Source of the DNA: Podocnemis expansa
Taxonomy: Eukaryota; Chordata; Testudines; Podocnemididae
Length of the DNA stretch: 64,000 nucleotides
Reading direction: 5' to 3'
Assembly: GCA_007922195.1 (NCBI GenBank)
Contig: ML681963.1
Coordinates: 51,769,030 to 51,833,029 of the forward strand
In this document: piece after piece, positions 24,971-36,095 of the stretch
How the letters are laid out: every line of letters begins with the position of its first letter
Numbering within the stretch: position 1 is the stretch's first letter
Program-made: the position numbers and the translations under genes
The notes under the pieces: generated by a model
What the model saw: only the letters and a program-made list of their open reading frames with translations
Database searches by the model: none
Told to the model about the DNA's origin: nothing

Positions 24971-25045
24971 ATAACAGACCAGCAAGATGAACAAAGGAAT
25001 TGCTGGCAAATGTCAGTTTAATGAGGGAGGGGATTAGCTAAGAAA

Positions 25046-25145
25046 CTGTGTCAATCAATAGCCTTTAATACACGCTGTGTAGCATAAGCTTGTTTCTGTG
25101 CCAGTCAATATCCTTTAATATATGCCTGGCAGCATAGACATGTTT
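25046..25145 (+). repeat. Tandem pair of a 50-bp unit
   Basis: Unit 1 is 25046-25095 and unit 2 is 25096-25145. Both follow the pattern CTGTGYCARTCAATAKCCTT then TAATAYAYGC...AGCATA...TTGTTT/ATGTTT, about 80 percent identical by eye. A third, shorter copy is at 24761. Confidence 0.75.
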
Positions 25146-25151
25146 CTGTCC

Positions 25152-25604
25152 TGGTCTGGCCATATGATCTGCACAGAATTCAGCTTCTCTATAATTAACA
25201 GCCAGAGCAACAACAACAGAGTGGCGGATTTAATTTACTCCTGGCAACAACGCTCAAGCAGAGCAGCATTAAAAAAATTGAAGTCCTGATTCATTGGCTT
25301 GCTAAAAGTGGCTGGATGGCAGCTCTTAGGACCCTCCAGTAAACAAACCTTCATCTCCCTACCACTGCCACGGATCTGTGCATGTCCATTGTACAGCAGA
25401 GCACACCCACTCCTGATTCCAGTGCAGTTTCTCATGAGAGCAGAGCCAGGTCAGACTTAGCTGCATTGTGCCTGTGACCAGGTCCTCCTCTGAAAACATC
25501 ATTCTGCTTATAGTTACTAACGGCTCAGCAATAAAAGCATCGTTCTGGATGTACCTGGGTAGTGGGAATGCTGGGAGTTTCTCAGCTGGGAAGCACGTCA
25601 ACGC
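25152..25604. other. Noncoding stretch, nothing assignable
   Basis: No gene or repeat is recognised. Confidence 0.4.
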
Positions 25605-25609
25605 GTTGG

Positions 25610-26553
25610 TGTGATTTTTTAAGTAAAAAAAAAAAATTGGATTCTGTGGGTACACTTGAGGGGGATGAGACACTGAAACAGACACTGGGTAAATTTGATT
25701 TTTTACTAACTTAATTTACTTATTTACATCTGATTAAAATAAATTATCTTATTTTTAATGTTCTAAGGTAAAAACAAAGAAATAGTAGAAGGTTTATTAC
25801 AGCAAAAGAATAATTACAATTCCTAAACCTGTTCCCATTACTAAGCCCTTAACTGATACTGGGCCCCAATCAGTACTGTTAAACGTTATGCTTTATACTT
25901 ACAGAACCATGGTTTATTTATTTGATTTAGGTCCAGTTTTGATTCGGATTCAGCTGCACCAGTCCTATCCCAGATGGGACGTTTTGCTCTCAACAAGCGA
26001 GCTTATCGGTGAGATTTGTCACCGGGGAGGGAACCTCGGGTGATCATTCCTTAGTTCGGCAGTAGATTTGCGCCTCCGCAGACCTCCAGTTTTCATGGGC
26101 TTTTTGCAGCCTTTTATCCCTGTTCCACAACCCCCTTTCAGTTTCCAGAAGTTACTGTTACATTGCTCTGCCTTTTTTTGGTATTTTGCTGAGACATTAT
26201 GCCACCACCTGACTGGTTCCTTGACTGGTTACTGTTTCTAATATAAGTACAATGCTGTTAATTACAATTGTTTAGCCAATTAGAATTTGTTACTGGGCAG
26301 ACATGGTTCTGTGAAGTTTCCTTGGAATTGAGCTATTTTTTATAAAGTTATGCAAGGCTATTATTTTACAAAAAGGGGAAGTAACTCAGTGTCTAGAGCA
26401 GAGTTTTGATTAACATAACAAAAACAGAATAAGCAGGTACAGAACAGCATATGATTTATCACAAGATTTATCAATCGAATTGCTTTCTATTAAGCCTTAT
26501 CTTTTAATTCCAAATGGGGTTTTATTGACATAAACTGTACCCCCCTATTGACA
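25610..26553 (-). mobile_element. Solo LTR, 944 bp, with 5-bp TSD
   Basis: The plus-strand ends are TGTGATTTTTTAAG and CTATTGACA, giving TGT...ACA-type termini when read on either strand. The flanks are an exact 5-mer GTTGG at 25605-25609 and 26554-26558. On the minus strand a TATA-like GGGATAAAAG (26111-26120) is followed about 195 bases later by AATAAA (25913-25918), the order of U3, R and U5. There is no second LTR and no internal coding sequence, so it is a recombined solo LTR. Whether the parent was a retrovirus or a Ty3/gypsy element cannot be told from the LTR alone. Confidence 0.72.
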
Positions 26554-26558
26554 GTTGG

Positions 26559-27093
26559 AAAGGAAAGTCCAGCACAGGTGCCATAAGTGGGGGTCAGGAT
26601 TTCAATTTTCCTGAAGTGCATGAGGTTCTCTGATACCACTATTGAGCAAGGGCTAAGAAAAGAGCACTGAGCTGCACCTGTCAGTCAAACAGCTGCTTCA
26701 ATTGGTTCCCTGGTTCTTGGCACTGCTGCACCTTGTCAAACCCGTTTAACCTTCAGGCGATATTTCACTGGTGCTGCTCTCTGATAGCCTAGTCACAGTC
26801 TCTGCTGAGAATTGTCTGGGTTTTCTTGACAGTTGATTGAGCACTTGAGAAATGCTGGGCCAACTGTGATGAAAGTGGCAGGCCTGAGTGTTGTAAGCAG
26901 ATTCCTTGAATATTAACAGCCATGAGAATAACTTTGAAAACTGGAGTCCTCAATGAGACTGGATCTTGCCTGAGTGAGATCTCAGTCTCTCACCACCAGC
27001 AGGAAACCACGAACAAGTGTACTTAACATTCAAAGAAGTAAAATCAACCCATGAAGTCACGAAGCCTCCTTGCCCCCTCTGATGGCACCTCTC
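26559..27093. other. Noncoding stretch, nothing assignable
   Basis: No gene or repeat family is recognised between the two LTR regions. Confidence 0.4.
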
Positions 27094-27490
27094 AGAAATG
27101 TGTCTGGGTCCTCTCTAGTCATCACTGATTAGGACTCTGTGTAGTGGAGTCTGCCCCAGTCTAGCCAAGGTCTCCAAGCTAGTGTGCAACCAGCTCCCAA
27201 ATCCAGCCCCAGAAGGTTCAACCCCTGTTTCGTCTAGTATGCCCCCTGCTGGAACCCCCTTCCCGGAGGGATCCTGGGGAGTTCCTCCAAAGGCCCAGCA
27301 CCCCGTCTTCCAGTCAGAAGTGGCTCTCAGCATGTTTGGAAGTCAGAAGGGTTTATTAGCGTTTAGGTTCAGAGCATAGAAGATTAGCTAACAGGTTAAC
27401 TGGAGGTTACACTGGCAGACACCCAGGAGGCCATGCTCTGGGGCTTCCTTCTTTTAGACCCCTGCCAGAGCACTGCCCTTCTCCCTCTCG

Positions 27491-27945
27491 CAGAGCCAGC
27501 TCAAGGGGCTTTGGCACCCCAAGCCAGCTTTCGATTTTGCACCCCCTCCCGCATGGTGGAGGCTCGGCGGGGGGGCGGGGGTGCAGAAGCCAGCCTTTAC
27601 TCCAGGCCGGCTCGCCGCATTTCCAGGGTAGGGAACAGCCAGCCCAGTGGCAGAGCAGGCCAGCCCAGAGATGGGGCTCCCTTCTCCTGCCCTTCCCCTG
27701 AGCTGTCTGTTCCTCCCTAGGGGTGGGGAGGGCTGGCCCAGAGGAGGGGCAGGAGAGCGGAGTCCACCCCATGGGCTGGCCCGCTCCGCCCACAAGAGCA
27801 GAGTGACTGGTTTGGAGAGGGGCAAGAATGTGGGATCTGGCTTGTTGTCCAGCCCGCCTTGCCCCCAGTGTGGTGCTAAGGGCACCCTTAAGCAAATGAG
27901 GTCCTGAGCCAGGGCCTTATTTGCTTATGGGTCAAGTCGGCTCTG
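27491..27945. mobile_element. hAT element, non-autonomous, 455 bp
   Basis: The left end is CAGAGCCAGCTCAAGG and the right end, reverse-complemented, is CAGAGCCGACTTGACC. Flanking 8-mers CCCTCTCG (27483-27490) and CCCTCCAG (27946-27953) agree at 6 of 8 positions. The interior, with repeated GGGGAGGGCTGGCCCAGAGG-like phrases, is shared with the fragment at 53193. Confidence 0.78.
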
Positions 27946-28008
27946 CCCTCCAGCCTGTTGTCTGATCCCTCTCCTACCCCTTTGTTTTTTTTCCTGGGCC
28001 AGCTGAAT

Positions 28009-28577
28009 AGAATCATAGGGTTGGAAGGGACCTCATGAGGTCATCTAGTCTAACCCCCTGCCAAAAAAGCAGGACCACTCTCACTAAATTATCCCAGCCA
28101 GGGTTTTGTCTAACTGAGCCTTAAATATCTCCAAAGATGGAGGTTCCATCACTTCCTTAGGTAGCCCATTCCAATGCTTCACCGCCCCTCTAGTAAGAAA
28201 GATTTTCCTAATATCCAACCTCGACCTCCCCAGCTGCAACTTGAAACCATTGCTCCTTGTTCTGTCCTCTGTTACTACTGAGAACAGCTGAGCTCCGTCC
28301 TTCCTTGGCGCATCAGCTCAAGTAGTTGAAGGTTGGTATCAAATTCCCCCTCAGTGTTCTCTTCTGCAGGCTAAATAAGCCTAGTTCCTTCAGTCTTTCT
28401 TCATAGGTCTTGTGCTCCAGCCCCTTGATCATTTTTGGTGCCCTCTGATAGACTCTTTCTAATTTGTCCAAGTCCTTTTTGTAGCAGGGAGCCCAAAACT
28501 GGACACAGTATTCCAGATGCGGCCTCACCAGTGCCAAATAAAGGGTAAAATACCGCCCCTTGGTCTTGATCTGCCAC
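28009..28577 (-). pseudogene. CR1 LINE, 5'-truncated, with end of reverse-transcriptase ORF2
   Basis: On the minus strand an open stretch of 88 codons (28579-28313) encodes the C-terminal end of CR1 ORF2, with the recognisable motifs [33 protein letters not shown] and [11 protein letters not shown]1 ORF2 normally encodes an endonuclease and reverse transcriptase of roughly 900-1000 residues that copies its own RNA at nicked DNA; only the last tenth survives. The 3' UTR follows to the tail at 28009 (CCAACCCTATGATTCTATTC in sense). The insertion is 5'-truncated as usual for CR1. It probably sits inside an older LTR. It cannot encode an active protein. Confidence 0.95.
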
Positions 28578-28721
28578 ATACTGTGTATGTGGCTGGCTGG
28601 CTGGGGATTGGGGTCCTAATGAGGTATGTCTATGTGAGGCTGGGGGGAGCCCATCCACCCTCCAGTGGTCCTTATAATATTACATCCTGGGGTCCCATTG
28701 ACAGAGCACATAAACAAGAAA

Positions 28722-29771
28722 CAAGAGAGACTGAGCCCCACCCCCTGCCATCCTGACACAATCGCCAAAGTGTCTCCCCACTTTCTCACAGATGAATATT
28801 GTATCACTGAATGATAAATAGAACGAGGTTGTTACATCATGTTTCCTGTGCTTCTGTTTCATCATCTCTGAAATGGGGCAAGTGGTGTGTGATCTATGAA
28901 TGAAAAGCTCTGCAGAGGAGAGGCGTTGTTAAGTCCTTAGTGAGAGGTTTGCTATAAGCACAAAGGTTTATTAAAAGCAAAGAGTCAACCTTTAAAATCC
29001 ATCCTTCTTAAAGCTGTAAAGGCCAGACTTGTAATATCTTGGATTATACTCTATTTTCCCCTCACACTTTGCTCTCTCCTTACGTCAGCATAAATATTTA
29101 TACAGTGTTCCTGCAGAGGGAGAGATCTCCTGCTTTCCTGTGTTGAATAACTTTATCTCCTAGTGTCAAGAATGATGATATGCCAAACAACAAAACAAAA
29201 CAAGCAAACAAACAACAACAACAACCAAAAACCAACCCTAGTTCTTGGCCATCCCATGTCTCTGAGAGGTGGAAGTGAAGTGTCATGGCTCTCCTGGTGG
29301 ATCACGTGGTAGGCACCACATACTCAATGGCTGAATCTTTTCTTGAACTACTTCCTTTTTTTCTTTTTTGAAGTCACTTAATAGGGAAATATTTTTTTCT
29401 CTTCTGGTCCATGCTGCCATTTTAGGGCCTGATCCCAGGTACCTTGAAACCTGTAGCCAGACTCCTGCAGATCTCATGAGGCTTAGGACTTGTCAGAAGC
29501 ACCTAAGCCTCATTGACTTCATGGTGCTTTCAACATCCCATTAGGCAGGTGGAAGCTTTTTATGAATGGGGACAACAGGGAATGGAAGGAGAGGAGGGGG
29601 AGCTAATGGGATGTGGGAAAGCTCCAGGATAGGCGTGTCCCAGCAGGTCCAGCCTGTTCCCTAGCCTAAGTGCAGGGGTCACTTGAGTAATTTCAACATC
29701 CCCAGTTTCCCACCCCACCTCCGCTCCTCTCTCTGATGATGTACATCAGGCCTGGCTTCTGCACTCAGCTC
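28722..29771. other. Noncoding stretch with LTR-like signals and an A-rich repeat
   Basis: No gene is seen. On the minus strand TATAAATATTTA near 29090-29105 is followed by AATAAA near 28970, an LTR-like arrangement, but no matching ends or duplication were found. An A-rich CAAA/CAACAA simple repeat occupies about 29185-29236. Confidence 0.35.
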
Positions 29772-29970
29772 TGCTGCTGCTAGTTGCATGATGACCTTGT
29801 GTGACTTCCTCTTTCTGTGCCTCTGTTTTCCCTCCTGTCTCTGTTTTGTCTCCTTTGGCTGGAAGTTCTTCATGGCAGGGACTCCCTCTCGTTCTGTCCA
29901 CATGGCATGTAGTACAGGGGACCTGATCTTAGCCGGAGCCTTGAGGTGCCCAGGAATAGAAGGGAGTCAT
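29772..29970 (+). repeat. MIR-like SINE, plus orientation
   Basis: Contains TTCTGTGCCTCTGTTTTCC, then about 40 bases on TTCTTCATGGCAGGGACTCC and GTAGTACAGGGGACCTGATC, in the same order as the 5' core and 3' end of the amniote MIR-like family also seen at 51648 and 55375. Confidence 0.6.
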
Positions 29971-31321
29971 ATCTCCTTTAGTACTGTCCCATGACAAACA
30001 GGCTGCTTCTAAGAGCTGGCACTCAGTGTGTCACCGTCAAAAGCTGCGCAGCAAGAGAAGGGGAGGGGGTAGGTGGGCAGTGTGAAACCTCTGATGGGCT
30101 GGGCTGGAGGTTGTGGACTTGATCCATTTCCACTGCTCCAATCCCTGCCCAGCCCATGAGGGATGGATTTTGACATTTGCCTCTAGGCTGTGGTGCTTCA
30201 CAAGGAGGGAGCCACTGGTGGCCCAGATCGTGATGCTGTGGCTAGACAGCACAGTTGTATGTAGGGATGGTGGAGAGCTAGAAGTGTTCAACTGGCAGTG
30301 GGTGGCAGAGGTGGCTGGCAGCCAGGAGCTGCTTTCCTCCTTGCACTCTCATGCTGTTCAAACTCTTTTGCAGGGCTGCAAATTCACAGCTGAAGGCCAG
30401 AAAGGAACATGAGTGCGACTTCTGTCATAGCACAGGCCAGAGAGAATGCCCCCTGTTTTGTACCTATAACCATGGCTCTCCTAGCATCCATCTTTTAGCA
30501 GGAGACTCCCCGGCTTGATTTCAAGCCAGCAAGTGGGGGAGAATCTGCCACATTCCTCATTGAGACCTTCTGGTGGCAATACCCCTGCCCATTAAAACTG
30601 TGCACCACCTCTCCCCTTGGAGTTTATCTAGCTTCTCTTGCAGTTGCAGATCTTGGCTTTGTGAGATTTAGTCCTTTGCTATCAGCAGCCTCCCCAGAGA
30701 GGGAACCGCCTTGTACCCTTGGCTTTGTTGGACTAAACAGAGTGAGATTCATTAGCCTTTTGCTGAAATAGGGCCCCGGAGGGTGGTGAAATGACTCAAA
30801 AGCAGAGTTGGGATCGCAGACTGGCCCTTTATGCCCCCAAATTGCCTCAGCATCTTTCCATTCCTGTTCCTTCCCCAGACTGTTGTCTCTTTTCTGCTTT
30901 CCACTTCACTTGGGCCTGGTTCCCAGCATTACTTTATTCCCAGCCCAGTGCATGTCTCCTGGGTTCTTCTTTGGCAAAACCGTCCTTTGTCAAGTGTCGC
31001 CTGATGTGCGGGTAGAGTGGGAGAGGGGTCAGGATGAAGGTTAAAGGGGAAAAATGCAGCCTTGAAGGAAATGGGAGGAAATTCTTTTGTGTGTGCAAAG
31101 CATCATGGAAAGTTTGGTTTATCATTTCCCTGCCACTTACATGGGAGGGGTCCCCCTTCCCCCTGGACCACTCCTCTGCACTTATCACGTTTCTGCCTAG
31201 CAAGGCTGCAATGGGTGCTGAATCCTAGTGCTGTGGCTTATGCCAGTCACCCATTACTCACAGATTACTCATCCAGCTGCTTTCTGGCCTCCTGGGATTT
31301 GCTCTTGATTCTGGGAAGAAA
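29971..31321. other. Noncoding stretch, nothing assignable
   Basis: No gene or repeat family is recognised. Confidence 0.4.
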
Positions 31322-31400
31322 TGTGGTCTAGTGGTTAGAGTAGGGGGCTGGGAGTGGGGATTCTTGGATTCTGTTCCAGTGTCTGTTCAACTGCAGGAGG
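31322..31400 (+). repeat. tRNA-derived head of a MIR-like SINE
   Basis: TGGTCTAGTGGTTAGAGTAG is the A-box-like head of a tRNA-derived SINE, followed by GGGCTGGGAGTGGGGATTCT and GATTCTGTTCCAGTG, the B-box region. The rest is missing or decayed. Confidence 0.6.
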
Positions 31401-34400
31401 CTTGTTTACCATCTGCCCTGCGATGAAAACAGCTCAAGGTCTGTCAGTGGTCTCCCTTCTGTCCGACTACGAGTTTGTTCCACTGAGGGGCATAGAGGAT
31501 AGATAACTCCCCTGTCATTGAATGGACCCCAGGTGTCAGGAATCCCAGCTCCCTGCTCCAACCACTGCATATCCCTTGTTGTGAGTTGAAAAGAGAACCC
31601 AGGTGCCCAGCTCCACCAACCCGCCAAAACTCCCCTTTTGGTGCTGGGAACAGAACCCAAGTGTCCAGCTTTCTCCTCTGCATCGTCCATGTGTTTTCTC
31701 TGCTGCTCTTCCCCAAAGTTATCTTTGCATCGATCCCTTCTCCAGTTTTCTTCCTGCAAGAGGAGGATTTGGGGACTGGAGGGATGATGTCCCCTCATTG
31801 CCCTGCAAGGGCAGATTTTAACAATAGACTGTGTGTTTGTCTGCCTCTCTAACAAGCATGCCAGCAGCTTGGTGACCCAGCCAGCAGCAGCGTTAATTAG
31901 TCCCACTCGGCAAGGGGAACTGGCACTGGGCCTGGGGCATGTATGTGGATTCCAAGAATAGGCATGAAATTGGAAATGATAACTGAGCAGGAGCCATTAT
32001 TAACTTCAAACTCCCCAGGGAGGGAGTAGCTGCTAGAGAGCAAAACTCTGTTGGGGCAAGGCAGTGCCTGGGACCAGAGATGTGGTGGGGCGCCTAGGCT
32101 AGATGCGGACATTGTTTGATTTGCTTGGCACACACCAGCGATGGGCTGGGGCTCTGTGACTTGGGAAATGCCTGGTGTGAGGGGGGTTGGGCTGGTGCCA
32201 GGCTGGAGGCAGGTTTCTGAGGTGGCTGTAATGTGGGAAAGCCCCTGGTCAGCCTAGTGGAGGGGCTGAGTGTTGGACCCACAGAGCTAAGAGCTGGAGC
32301 TACGTGGTTAAGTCCGTTAGCTGGCAGTGGCAGTAGACTCTTACGTGGATCAACTACTACTGTATGTCATAACTGCAAAGCTGAGGGACAACAGGCTCTT
32401 GGGGGTCCTAGATTGGATAGGACCCTCTGAGGACCCCATACAGACAGTGCAGCAGCATCTCCACGTGGCAGGGGAAACCCCCTAACCTGTTCCTCGGGTA
32501 AAGGCTCTGAATTCCACCTGCCGGCCAGGACCCCACTGGCATGGCCTCTCTCGAGGCCAGCATGGCAACATTTATCGCTACACACCCGGTGCTCTGCAAG
32601 TCATCCCCAGACTCATCTTCTGTATTGCAAACTCCCTCCGCTGCCTGAGCCTGTGACTGGAGGCTGGAGGGGAGCCACCAACCTGGTTGCTTTCTGAACT
32701 TTCTACAGGAGCAGAGAACAGGCAGTCTGGGATCACTGTGGGCTTGGAGGGTGGGAGTTAAAGGAAGAGGCTGGAGGCAGATTCCATGGCACTGGGCAGA
32801 GAAGAGGAGGTCCAGGCCCTACCACAGGTAGAAAAGGCCACAGTCTGTCCCTGCTGTGAAAAGAGAAAGGTGGCCCTAATGATTGTTGGTTTCCTTTAAC
32901 CATGTGTGGCTCCTGTGCTTAGGCAGAGCTACCGCTGGCTTCATTCCATGCGTGCTCCACGGTAGACCCCTGCCCTGTGCCTGTAGCCTCCGCAGGATGG
33001 ATATCGTTTGTCCCAGGGTAGTACCCAAAGTTCCAGTCACCGGGGCTTCCTGATGCCCAGCAATAGACACATGCCAGGGGAGCCACTTGGGTGACTTGCT
33101 CCAGCTCACCCAAGAGGCAGGATTGGGTACTGACCTCTGATTATCCTGAACCTCCCTCCCCAGGGCCACCCTTTCTCTCCAAGTGGCTTCAGCAGTGCTT
33201 CCTTTTATGGTCTTAGTCTTTCTCTGTTGACAGCAGATGGGGCAGGCGGAGACAGAGACACATGCCACAAACTGAAACCTGCCCCTTGCTTCACCAGCCA
33301 CCTTGCTTGCCTGGCTCTCTGGCAGTGGGATTCCTTAGAGGGGATGTGCTGTAATAGCCATCTTCTCCTAACAGCCCCCAGCCCCTGCAAGCCTGAGCTG
33401 TTGCCATGGGAATCAATCTGTACACTGTGAATTTCCCCCCAAACGGGTAAATTTCCCCAGTGAGACCTGTGCTGATCAGTGTGTAATAGATTTGTCAGCC
33501 ACACACCAGAGCAGGCAAGAGGGTGTCAGGCCAGGCCCTCCACACTTGTCCTTTCCAATGGGTAACAGCTGTCTTTTTGCAGCTCTGCTGCTTCCAATCA
33601 TGTGAGCATGCCATGGCTGCAGCCGCCTGGGGCCGGAGGCTGGGTGAGGTTCCTTGCCTCAGCACCACAGAAGGTTACGGCCGCCACAAACCCACTCATC
33701 CACCCAGCAGTAGGTTGACAGGAAAACTGCTCTGCTCCGCTCCACTCCAAGCCTGAGAACTTGGTGTTTGCTCTGTCAACTCCAGCATTGGTCCTGCTTG
33801 TCTTTGGTCAGTGATGATCATGCTTTCTCCTTCCACCCACCTACCTTTTGAGTGGAAATGAGCCTGGAGCACAATGGGGCTAAGTAGTTTTAAGTCTGAG
33901 CTCCTGGAGTCACAGGATGATGGAAGAATTTTTAAAGTATGTTTCTTGATGTTAAGAGTTGCAGAGAAATACTGGAAAATGTGATCTGGGATGCCACCAG
34001 CCCTGTTGGTTCCAGAATCAGCTGGACAGAACAAATCTCGCATCTCATGCTTTTTTTTTAAAGTGACTCCCACAATGTGCCAGGCCTGACACATGATTCC
34101 AGCTGTTTGGATGTAACAGTCCCGGAACAGTGATGCTCCGGGCTCTGGACAGAACAGTCCATGTTGGGATCCACTTCTGGAAGCAGTTTGAATCTTGTCC
34201 CCTCCTCCCCTCATAAAGTTTTGGTTTGGGCCCCTTTGGCAGCACCTTGGTGCCTCTGCAGTGGAGTCCAAGCCTCTGTACTGTTCAGTGAGCCCAGTCT
34301 GAGGAGGATGTTTGCCCTGATGAATCCTTGTCAGTCTGACATCCCATTCACCTACATCCCAGGTGAATGACCCTAATCCTTCAGGCTGGTGTGGGATGGC

Positions 34401-35635
34401 CCCTTTTCTCTCTAGTTTTTCATGAAAAATTCAGGTAGGTTCCAGTCTTGTCCCGATGTGGAGGGGGAAAAAAATTCAAACTATTTTTCAGGATGGGAAA
34501 TGTGTGTGTCTGCCCAGCTCTCATGCTGACTCCGTGTGTTAGAGGGCCAACTGCAGCATGCTGGTTCATGGTTGTAAGGTGATCCCAAAGGCTAGTTCTT
34601 GGGAACCTTCCCTGCCCTTTCTGTGTGCTTTGTACCATGGGGCTTAGCTGGGGAGCTGGCAAGCAGAATTAGTGGGCTAGGAGCTAGGGGTACCCAGCAA
34701 GAGGTGCTGGATGTATATGGGACACTAAGGGGCAGGCTGGTATGTCTGATCTGGGGGATGTATGATGTGAATGGCCAGAGACGCGTAGGCTTAGAGAATT
34801 TATGCAAGCAGCAAGGATGGTCTAGGCCCTGACTGTGTTTTCTTCTTCTGGAGGCCAAGCAATACAGCACTTCTCCCTGCCTCCCAAATCCGCGCTCTGT
34901 TCACTGTGAACGCAGCAGGCAAGGGAAGCAGAGCTCCGCGGCAGATCAATGCATTCAACCCCAGCCCAGCATAAAGCAAGTCAATATTTAATTTCTGCTG
35001 CCAGCGTATTAAATAGCATCGATCCCACCCAGCCAAGCTGCTTGCCTCCTGCTGGCATGTGATCTGACATCAGGGCCAGGACATGGTGTTCGCAGGATGG
35101 AGAACAGTGGGAAGGGAGGTGGTGAGAAGAGGATGCACCAATGGGTTTGTGTGCCCTCCTTCCCTTTTGCAGAGGAGAACACAAGGCATGGAAGGGTTAA
35201 CCCATCTGTGCAGCTGCTCAAAGATGAGGGACTCAGAGAGCTAATGAGTGGGAGATGTGGACAGGTCAGCATGCACCTCTCATCCCTCTGGTACAGATCT
35301 GCGCTGCTAATGACGGAGATGGAGACGTCCTTGTTGAGCAGGAAGACTGGATTGACGTGACATTGCTGTCGGTGACTGGGGGTTGGAGGGCTGCCTACAA
35401 GGCAACATGTCTGCTGCCCCAGGGCCAGGGGTAGCCCTGCCTACCCTGATAGTGGGAATGGGGAACTTGTCAGTGGAATCTCCCAGCTGTGCCTGCTGCT
35501 GTTGTTCCCAGCCCTGATGTAGGGGAAATGAGCCAAACTGAATGGCTCTCCCTAAGCCCCTGGGGGCCTTAGAGGAAAACCCCATACTGGGCTTGTGATT
35601 GGTTTTAAGAAAACCTAAGCTGAAGCAGATTTCAC
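31401..35635. other. Noncoding stretch; MIR head traces and possible regulatory DNA
   Basis: Around 31500-31570 and 31585-31670 two short pieces resemble reversed MIR heads (AACCCAGGTGCCCAGCTCC type). At 34860-35060 a low-CpG stretch with ATTTAATTTC and TATTAAATAGC looks like a candidate conserved element. No exon is recognised; the 191-codon minus frame at 33696-34271 has no family resemblance. Confidence 0.35.
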
Positions 35636-35821
35636 CCATGCACCTCAAAGCAGTTTGCAAAGGCAGGACAGGATCCCCATCCCTCACTTGGAGATGGGAA
35701 AGTGAGGCATGGAGCAGGAAAGGTGCCGTGTCCAAGGTCATGCAGCCAGTCAGTGATGACAGCGCCAAGGACAGAACCCGGGCGTCAGGTGCTTGCCCCA
35801 TTGGACCACACTGCCTCCTCA
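35636..35821 (-). repeat. MIR-like SINE, minus orientation, head preserved
   Basis: Plus text runs GGGAAAGTGAGGCATGGAGC, CCAAGGTCATGCAGCCAGTC, GACAGAACCCGGGCGTCAGG and ends at CCATTGGACCACACTGCCTC, which is the reversed core, B box and A-box head of a MIR-like SINE in the right order and spacing. Confidence 0.75.
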
Positions 35822-35882
35822 ATGAAAACCGCTGAAGACCCCGGCTTAGGTTTTGGCCTGTGTGGAAAGTAGTTTGGTCCCT

Positions 35883-36095
35883 GAGTGTGTGTCCATGCTG
35901 CAGTGAGACACCCATGGCTGGCCCATGTCAGCCAGCTCAGCCTGGTCAGGTTGCAGGGTTGTACCATTTCAGTGTGGACTTTGGGCTGGGGCCCTTCCCC
36001 TTCATGGGGTTTCAGAGCCCAGCCTGAGTATCTGCACAGCAATGGTACAGCCTGGTAGATGGAGCCCTAGGGTGTCTCACTGCAGTATTAGACTC
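35883..36095. mobile_element. Degenerate MITE with long inverted repeat
   Basis: A perfect 16-bp inverted repeat CTGCAGTGAGACACCC at 35898-35913 and 36070-36085 bounds about 190 bases. The outer text (GTGTGTCCATGCTGCAGTG) matches the GTCTACACTGCAGTG-type ends of Chompy/Harbinger-like MITEs. Target duplication not identified. Confidence 0.6.

Larger units (their letters stand above)
27099..28716 (-). mobile_element. Candidate LTR interrupted by a hAT and a CR1
   Basis: Plus-strand ends TGTGTCTGGG and CACATAAACA would give TGT...ACA termini, and the 5-mer AGAAA flanks both sides (27094-27098 and 28717-28721). On the minus strand AATAAA (27352-27357) lies about 100 bases after a TATA-like TCTAAAAG (27452-27459). 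Removing the hAT (27491-27953) and CR1 (28009-28577) leaves about 590 bases, a normal LTR size. The ends were chosen by looking for a duplication, so chance is a real alternative. Confidence 0.42.

Noticed and set aside
28928..29176. LTR suggested by minus-strand TATA and AATAAA signals
   Set aside because: No convincing TG...CA ends or flanking duplication could be found.
33696..34271. 191-codon minus-strand frame considered as a host exon
   Set aside because: No family resemblance, no supporting splice structure, and overlapping frames on the other strand.
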